Positions 60,108 through 64,000 of a stretch of DNA of 64,000 nt are shown here, in pieces. Under the pieces are notes generated by a model. The model was not told the DNA's origin. It saw only the letters and a program-made list of their open reading frames with translations, and ran no database searches. How positions within the stretch are numbered: position 1 is the stretch's first letter; each line of letters opens with the position of its first letter. This DNA comes from Flavobacteriales bacterium (GTDB taxonomy: Bacteria; Bacteroidota; Bacteroidia; Flavobacteriales_F; PHOS-HE28): contig CP065018.1 in the NCBI GenBank assembly GCA_016700415.1, positions 2,734,001 to 2,798,000 on the forward strand, read 5' to 3'. The translations under genes were made by a program, and so were the position numbers.

Positions 60108-61418
60108 TTACCCGACGATCGCAGCGAGTTCCTCCTCCATGATGTCCAACCCCTTCTTCAGCAGTTCGTCACTGATGACGAGCGGGCAGAGCACACGGAT
60201 GATGTTCTTCTCCGTGCCGGCGTTGATCACGATGAGGTCGCGCTTGGCGCAGGCAGCCATCAACTTGCCACAGGTGTCGGCATCGGGCTTTTGCGGGTCG
60301 CCGTCCTGCACGAACTCCATGGCCATCATCGCGCCTAAGCCGCGCACGTCGCCTATGCACTTGTGCTTCGCCTGCATCTTCTCGAAGCGCTTGCGTATCA
60401 CTTCGCCCACATGCCGTCCTTTTGCGTTGATGTCGATCTCCTCCATGTACTTGATGGTGGCCAGCGCCGCCGCACAACTCACCGGACTTCCGATGTAGGT
60501 GCCGCCGATGCTGCTGGGGCCGGCCGCGTCCATCACTTCCGCACGACCCACCACTGCTGCGATGGGCAGGCCGCTGCCGAGGCTTTTCGCCCAGGTGCTG
60601 ATGTCGGGCATCACGCCCAGCTGCTCAAATGCGCTCCATGCACCCGTGCGCCCGAAGCCGCTCTGGATCTCGTCCAAGATCAGCAGGATGCCGTGCTGGT
60701 CGCACCACTTCCGCAGGCCCTTCAAGTATTCCTTCGGGATCACGTTGAAGCCGCCTTCGCCCTGCACCGGCTCCACGATCACTGCTGCGAGGTTCTCCGG
60801 TGCCACGGTGTTGTGCGACAATTCGTGCAAGCGATGCAGCTCGTCCTTCACGAACGCCGCCTCGCTGCGGCCCGCGCCATAGCGGTAGAAATTCGGGAAC
60901 TGCGTGCGGTACACTTCCGGAGCGAACGGCCCGCTGTTCGGCTTGTAGCCCACCTTGCTGGTAAGCGTCATGGCCATAAGCGTGCGGCCGTGGAAAGCAT
61001 CGGTGAAGCAGAGCACACCTTGGCGACCGGTGGCCTGTCGCGCGATCTTCACGGCGTTCTCTACGGCTTCCGCGCCGGTGCTGACCAACATGGTCTTAGT
61101 GGCCTTGCCGTGCGGAAGTATAGTGTTCAGCTTTTCGCAGAGCGCGATGTACGGCTCGTAGCTGGCCACGTTGAAGCTGACATGCAGGAATTTCGCGGCC
61201 TGCTCTTGGATGGCCTTCACCACGGGCGGTGGGCAATGTCCCGCGTTCACCACGCCGATGCCACCGGCGAAATCGATCAGCTCGCGGCCGTCCGCGTCGG
61301 TGATGATGGCCCCTTCGGCCTTCACGGCGGTGGCGTGGTTGAACATGCCGACCCCGTTCGGGATGGCGGCTTTGCGGCGGGAGATGAGCTCTTGGCTCTT
61401 GGTCACTTCTTCGGTCAT
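60108..61418 (-). CDS. gabT: Class III aminotransferase, 4-aminobutyrate transaminase-like
   Basis: From ATG 61418 (MTEEVTKSQELISRRKAAIP) the protein has 436 residues. The PLP site is intact: STGAEAVENAVKIAR (113-127), Asp249 in LLILDEIQSGFGRTG and the Schiff-base Lys278 in STWAKSLGSGLP. The sequence VIVEPVQGEGGFNVIPKEYL and overall layout match GABA aminotransferase, but ornithine or beta-alanine substrates cannot be excluded. The ATG at 61484 is rejected because the extra part is out of character. Confidence 0.9.
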   Translation of the reverse strand: MTEEVTKSQELISRRKAAIPNGVGMFNHATAVKAEGAIITDADGRELIDFAGGIGVVNAGHCPPPVVKAIQEQAAKFLHVSFNVASYEPYIALCEKLNTILPHGKATKTMLVSTGAEAVENAVKIARQATGRQGVLCFTDAFHGRTLMAMTLTSKVGYKPNSGPFAPEVYRTQFPNFYRYGAGRSEAAFVKDELHRLHELSHNTVAPENLAAVIVEPVQGEGGFNVIPKEYLKGLRKWCDQHGILLILDEIQSGFGRTGAWSAFEQLGVMPDISTWAKSLGSGLPIAAVVGRAEVMDAAGPSSIGGTYIGSPVSCAAALATIKYMEEIDINAKGRHVGEVIRKRFEKMQAKHKCIGDVRGLGAMMAMEFVQDGDPQKPDADTCGKLMAACAKRDLIVINAGTEKNIIRVLCPLVISDELLKKGLDIMEEELAAIVG

Positions 61419-61522
61419 GGTAGAAACTGGGATGCGGTGCAAAGGTCTTCTTCTTTGGTAAACCGGACTGTGACGGAATGGCAAAACCGCCCAAACTTTT
61501 CAATACCCGTTGAGAACTTTCA

Positions 61523-62377
61523 CTACCCCACCACCGCCCGCACCTTCACGATCAGATCCGCATCCACCAGCACAAAGTGATGCGCTGGCACCTCGATAAA
61601 ATCATCGGCCACATCGGTGAGCTTTTCCGAGACGATCATCGCCGCGTGCTCCTTCTTATCGGTACCCCGCACCATCTGGCACACGTTGTCCGTGCAGATG
61701 TATTTCTTGCCTTCGCTGTAATACATGGTGAGTGCGGCACTGCGGTCGGTGACGTAGCGCAGGCCCACGGCGATGCGGCCATCGGTGTAGACCATGTTGA
61801 GATACGCCGGTTCGGTGATGGCGTGTGTGGCCATCAGCTTCTTCAGGTCGGCGATCATGGCCTCGAAGGCATCCGCCACTTGGTCGGGCGTTGGCTTTTC
61901 ATGCGCGCTCAGGTGGTCCAGGAACAGGGCGAAGAGATGCTCGCTGTCGGTCTGTCCCTTCACCCAAGTGTACATCACCTCGGAAAGCAGGTTGCAGAGG
62001 TCGCGCTTGATCCGATGAAAATGCTCTACGCCACCGTTGTGCATCAGCAGGCGGTCCTTGCAGTGGAAGGGATGGCAGTTGGCCTCGGCCACGTCGCCCA
62101 CGCTGGCGGCGCGCACATGGGCGGCAATGCAGTGCGAGGTCACTTTCGGGGCGAGGTAGCGCAGGTTGCGGTTGTTCCAGGCGGGCGTGACGCTTACGAA
62201 CACAGCAGGGTGGGGCGTGCGGTCGTGGTGGTACCAGCCCACACCGAAGCCGTCGCCATTGAGGGGTTCCTCGATCTCACGCGCGGCATAACTCTGCTTG
62301 ATGATGGAATCTTTGGGGTCATATAAGAGCTCGCCCATGCTGATGGGGGCACCGAGATAGGATAGGAAGCGGCACAT
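61523..62377 (-). CDS. Class II glutamine amidotransferase (EgtC/YafJ-like)
   Basis: From ATG 62377 the protein has 284 residues and starts MCRFLSYLGAP, so Cys2 becomes the N-terminal nucleophile after removal of Met. The conserved glutaminase core follows: NGDGFGVGWYHHDR, HVRAASVGDVAEANCHPF and LLMHNGGVEHFH. These are typical of EgtC (hercynylcysteine sulfoxide gamma-glutamyl hydrolase) and YafJ relatives. No egtB or egtD gene is nearby, so the substrate is uncertain. Confidence 0.9.
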   Translation of the reverse strand: MCRFLSYLGAPISMGELLYDPKDSIIKQSYAAREIEEPLNGDGFGVGWYHHDRTPHPAVFVSVTPAWNNRNLRYLAPKVTSHCIAAHVRAASVGDVAEANCHPFHCKDRLLMHNGGVEHFHRIKRDLCNLLSEVMYTWVKGQTDSEHLFALFLDHLSAHEKPTPDQVADAFEAMIADLKKLMATHAITEPAYLNMVYTDGRIAVGLRYVTDRSAALTMYYSEGKKYICTDNVCQMVRGTDKKEHAAMIVSEKLTDVADDFIEVPAHHFVLVDADLIVKVRAVVG

Positions 62378-62389
62378 GGAAGGAAGTTT

Positions 62390-62639
62390 GTACCGCAAAG
62401 GACGCTAAGAACACGACGAAGAAGTTTCAACCGCAAAGGGCGCGGAGAACGCGGAGAAGAGGTTTTCACCGCAACGGTCGCTACGACGCTACGAAATACA
62501 CGCAACGCTTTGGGAAGCATCTGAAATAAGAGTGCAATGCTCCCTTGCATTTCGTTGCGCCCCCGTTGCGCTCGTTGCGACCGTTGCGGTTCCATTCTTC
62601 GCATTCACCTTCGTGTGCTTCGTGTCCTTAGTGGTCTAC
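62390..62639. repeat. Nested palindromic repeat, ACCGCAAAGGACGC type
   Basis: Outer arms (62390-62423 ACCGCAAAGGACGCTAAGAA... and 62610-62639 CTTCGTGTCCTTAGTGGT...) enclose inner inverted arms of the ACCGCAACGGTCGC / GTTGCGACCGTTGCGGT type. No protein is encoded between the amidotransferase start and ATG 62661. Confidence 0.7.
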
Positions 62640-62660
62640 TTTTCTTCCGATCTTCACCCC

Positions 62661-63230
62661 ATGGCACGAACGAAGAAACACACCGAGCTGGACGAGCTCC
62701 TTACTGCACGGAACGAGCGGATGCAGAAACTGCAAGGCATCGTGAAGGAAGCGATCGAAGAGCAGGAGCTGATCATCAACAATCTGGCGAACCCGCCGCA
62801 CGAGGCTATTTCCCGCGGGCAAAAATTGGCGGACAAGGTGGCGTCGTTCGGCGGCAGCTGGACTTTCATCGTATCCTTCTTCATCATCCTGGGGGCCTGG
62901 ATATTGTACAATTCTCTCACTCCTGAAGGCGACCACTTCGATCCCTATCCCTTCATCCTGATGAACCTGGTGCTTTCCTGCATCGCGGCCTTGCAGGCAC
63001 CGGTGATCATGATGAGCCAGAACCGGCAGGAGGAGAAGGACCGGAAGCGCAGCGAGAATGACTATCTGATCAACCTGAAGGCCGAGCTGGAGCTGCGCAG
63101 CCTGCACCAGAAGATGGACCTGCTGCTGCAGGACGAGGTCCGCTCGATCTCCGAAGTGCAGGAGAAGCAGTTCAAGGTGCTTACGGACATGGAGCACCGG
63201 CTGGCGAAGCTGGCTTCCGGAGTACGATAG
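62661..63230 (+). CDS. DUF1003 family membrane protein
   Basis: From ATG 62661 (MARTKKHTELDELLTARNER) the protein has 189 residues. A helical N-terminus precedes the DUF1003 core: two transmembrane helices around SWTFIVSFFIILGAWILYNS and FDPYPFILMNLVLSCIAALQ, followed by the family signature APVIMMSQNRQEEKDRKRSE. A C-terminal coiled coil (about 140-185) follows. The family is uncharacterised and often near CorA-like transporters. The frame upstream to 62532 reads the palindromic repeat. Confidence 0.88.
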   Translation: MARTKKHTELDELLTARNERMQKLQGIVKEAIEEQELIINNLANPPHEAISRGQKLADKVASFGGSWTFIVSFFIILGAWILYNSLTPEGDHFDPYPFILMNLVLSCIAALQAPVIMMSQNRQEEKDRKRSENDYLINLKAELELRSLHQKMDLLLQDEVRSISEVQEKQFKVLTDMEHRLAKLASGVR

Positions 63231-63610
63231 GGTAAGTACCGCGAAGAACGCGAAGGACACGAAGAAGAAGGTTTAACCGCAGAGGGGGTAAACTGGGACG
63301 GCCCGGTCAATTCCAAGGATTTAACCGCAACGGACGCAACGTTCGCAACGAAATTTCACGCAACGCCCCCCGCTGGCTTCACAAGCAGGGGCAAACTCAG
63401 GTCTGGCATTCATTGTGGTCAAGCCCGCATTCCGTCGCACCCTGTTGCGCCTGTTGCGGTTCCCCTATTTGCATTCCGTTGCCCTCCTTTGTGTTCTTCG
63501 TGTCCTTCGTGGTATAAACCTTTAGCGGTAAAACTTCAGGGGTTCGCTTTTATCCCCGTGCATGCGTTTCTTTGCGGGCCAAGGGCCTACCGATCCACAA
63601 CGGCCCGACC
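63231..63610. repeat. Nested palindromic repeat region before nuoG
   Basis: No gene is present in these 380 bases. Outer arms 63236-63270 (ACCGCGAAGAACGCGAAGGACACG...) and 63484-63520 (GTGTTCTTCGTGTCCTTCGTGGT...) enclose inner arms (63320-63365 AACCGCAACGGACGCAACG..., and CGTTGCGCCTGTTGCGGTT... after 63440). It is the same family as 62390-62639. The last 90 bases should hold the nuoG promoter. Confidence 0.7.
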
Positions 63611-64000
63611 ATGCCAAAGGTCACCATAGACAACATCGAGATCGAGGTCCCGGAGGGTACCACGATCCTGCAAGCCGCCCGCATGATCGGCGAGCGCAAC
63701 AGTGCCGAGCGCTACGTGGCCCCGCCCACCATGTGCTATTACACCAGCCTCAAGGGCAGCGGGGGCTATTGCCGCACCTGCATCGTGAAGGTGACGAAGG
63801 GCAGTGAGCGGGACCCCCGCCCTATTCCCAAGCCGGTGGCCAGCTGCCGCACGGCCGTGATGGACGGCATGGTGGTGGAGAACACCCTCAGCCCGGAGCT
63901 GCTCGACGCCCGCAGCGGCGTCACCGAGTTCCTATTGATCAACCACCCGCTGGACTGCCCCATCTGCGACCAGGCCGGGGAGTGCCACCTTCAGGACCTC
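63611..64000 (+). CDS. nuoG: NADH-quinone oxidoreductase subunit G, N-terminal part (cut by window edge)
   Basis: ATG 63611 opens 130 residues with no stop before the window end. Residues 1-85 form a plant-type [2Fe-2S] ferredoxin domain with cluster cysteines in PTMCYYTSLKGSGGYCRTC and PVASCRTAV. Next come HPLDCPICDQAGECHLQDL (about 112-130), the NuoG-type motif for the His-coordinated [4Fe-4S] cluster N3. NuoG is part of the peripheral arm of respiratory complex I. Related hydrogenase or formate dehydrogenase subunits share this domain, so NuoG is likely but not certain without the rest; the neighbouring complex I genes would lie beyond the edge. Confidence 0.85.
   Translation, partial: MPKVTIDNIEIEVPEGTTILQAARMIGERNSAERYVAPPTMCYYTSLKGSGGYCRTCIVKVTKGSERDPRPIPKPVASCRTAVMDGMVVENTLSPELLDARSGVTEFLLINHPLDCPICDQAGECHLQDL

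Noticed and set aside
62532..62660. Hydrophobic N-terminal extension of DUF1003
   Set aside because: The apparent signal-like sequence is translated from the palindromic repeat; the gene starts naturally at 62661.

Overview
The window looks like a chromosomal piece of a moderately high-GC member of the Bacteroidota, most likely a Flavobacteriales-like lineage. The evidence is secreted proteins with type IX secretion C-terminal signatures (30692-31819), a Bacteroidota-type promoter element (TAnnTTTG or TAnnTTCG) shortly before many start codons, almost no Shine-Dalgarno sequences, and many 1-22 base gene overlaps. No tRNA, rRNA, CRISPR array or complete insertion sequence was found. Both ends cut genes: a YadA-head-like repeat protein at the left (1-988) and the start of NuoG at the right (63611-64000).

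Layout. 1-2.5 kb: truncated surface repeat protein, AraC regulator and a decayed 5' remnant of an asparaginyl-tRNA synthetase gene. 2.4-9.4 kb: TetR regulator, TolC-type outer membrane protein, membrane fusion lipoprotein and RND pump, closed by a strong hairpin at 9377-9426. 9.5-10.2 kb: TM2 and DUF2752 membrane proteins. 10.7-26.2 kb: the main feature, an electron-transfer locus. A fused CcsBA cytochrome c maturation protein faces a seven-gene minus-strand operon encoding, in transcription order, a diheme cytochrome b-like membrane protein, a membrane-anchored ferredoxin/FAD oxidoreductase, three multiheme c-type cytochromes with 20, 61 and 22 CXXCH motifs, an outer membrane beta-barrel and an OB-fold lipoprotein. 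26.4-31.8 kb: amino acid permease, a 151-bp tandem repeat tract, a CLC chloride channel and a type IX-secreted protein. 31.9-39.2 kb: CbpA/CbpM chaperone pair, a prenylcysteine-methyltransferase-like protein, a RidA deaminase, a MacAB-like ABC exporter and small secreted proteins. 39.2-47.7 kb: lysS, an MBOAT/SGNH acylation pair, a HEAT-repeat/cyclophilin lipoprotein, an M28 peptidase and gpsA. 48-64 kb: an SRPBCC/MarR pair, comF with a duplicated tail, a large envelope protein, an orphan oligopeptide-binding lipoprotein, an OmpA protein, a glyoxalase-fold protein with a lysine-rich tail, a nitrilase, a GABA-type aminotransferase, a class II amidotransferase, DUF1003 and the start of nuoG.

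How the main system could work (inference): electrons from the quinone pool or a reduced carrier enter at the cytochrome b-like protein and the ferredoxin/flavin subunit, pass to the 20-heme periplasmic cytochrome, then to the 22- and 61-heme proteins, and cross the outer membrane through the beta-barrel. CcsBA would attach the 103 predicted hemes. The 61-heme protein is built from about sixteen near-identical three-heme modules of 70 residues, each with exactly three CXXCH motifs and three further histidines. The DNA repeats are young and nested (210, 420 and 840 bp), so the protein's length is probably evolving by module gain and loss. This is a candidate extracellular electron transfer or cytochrome-wire system in a phylum where few have been described.

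A second theme is intergenic repeats: long perfect or nested palindromes of the CACCACAGAGGCAC and ACCGCnAnGGACGC types, the 151-bp tandem array, a MITE-like element and a tandem duplication of the comF 3' end.
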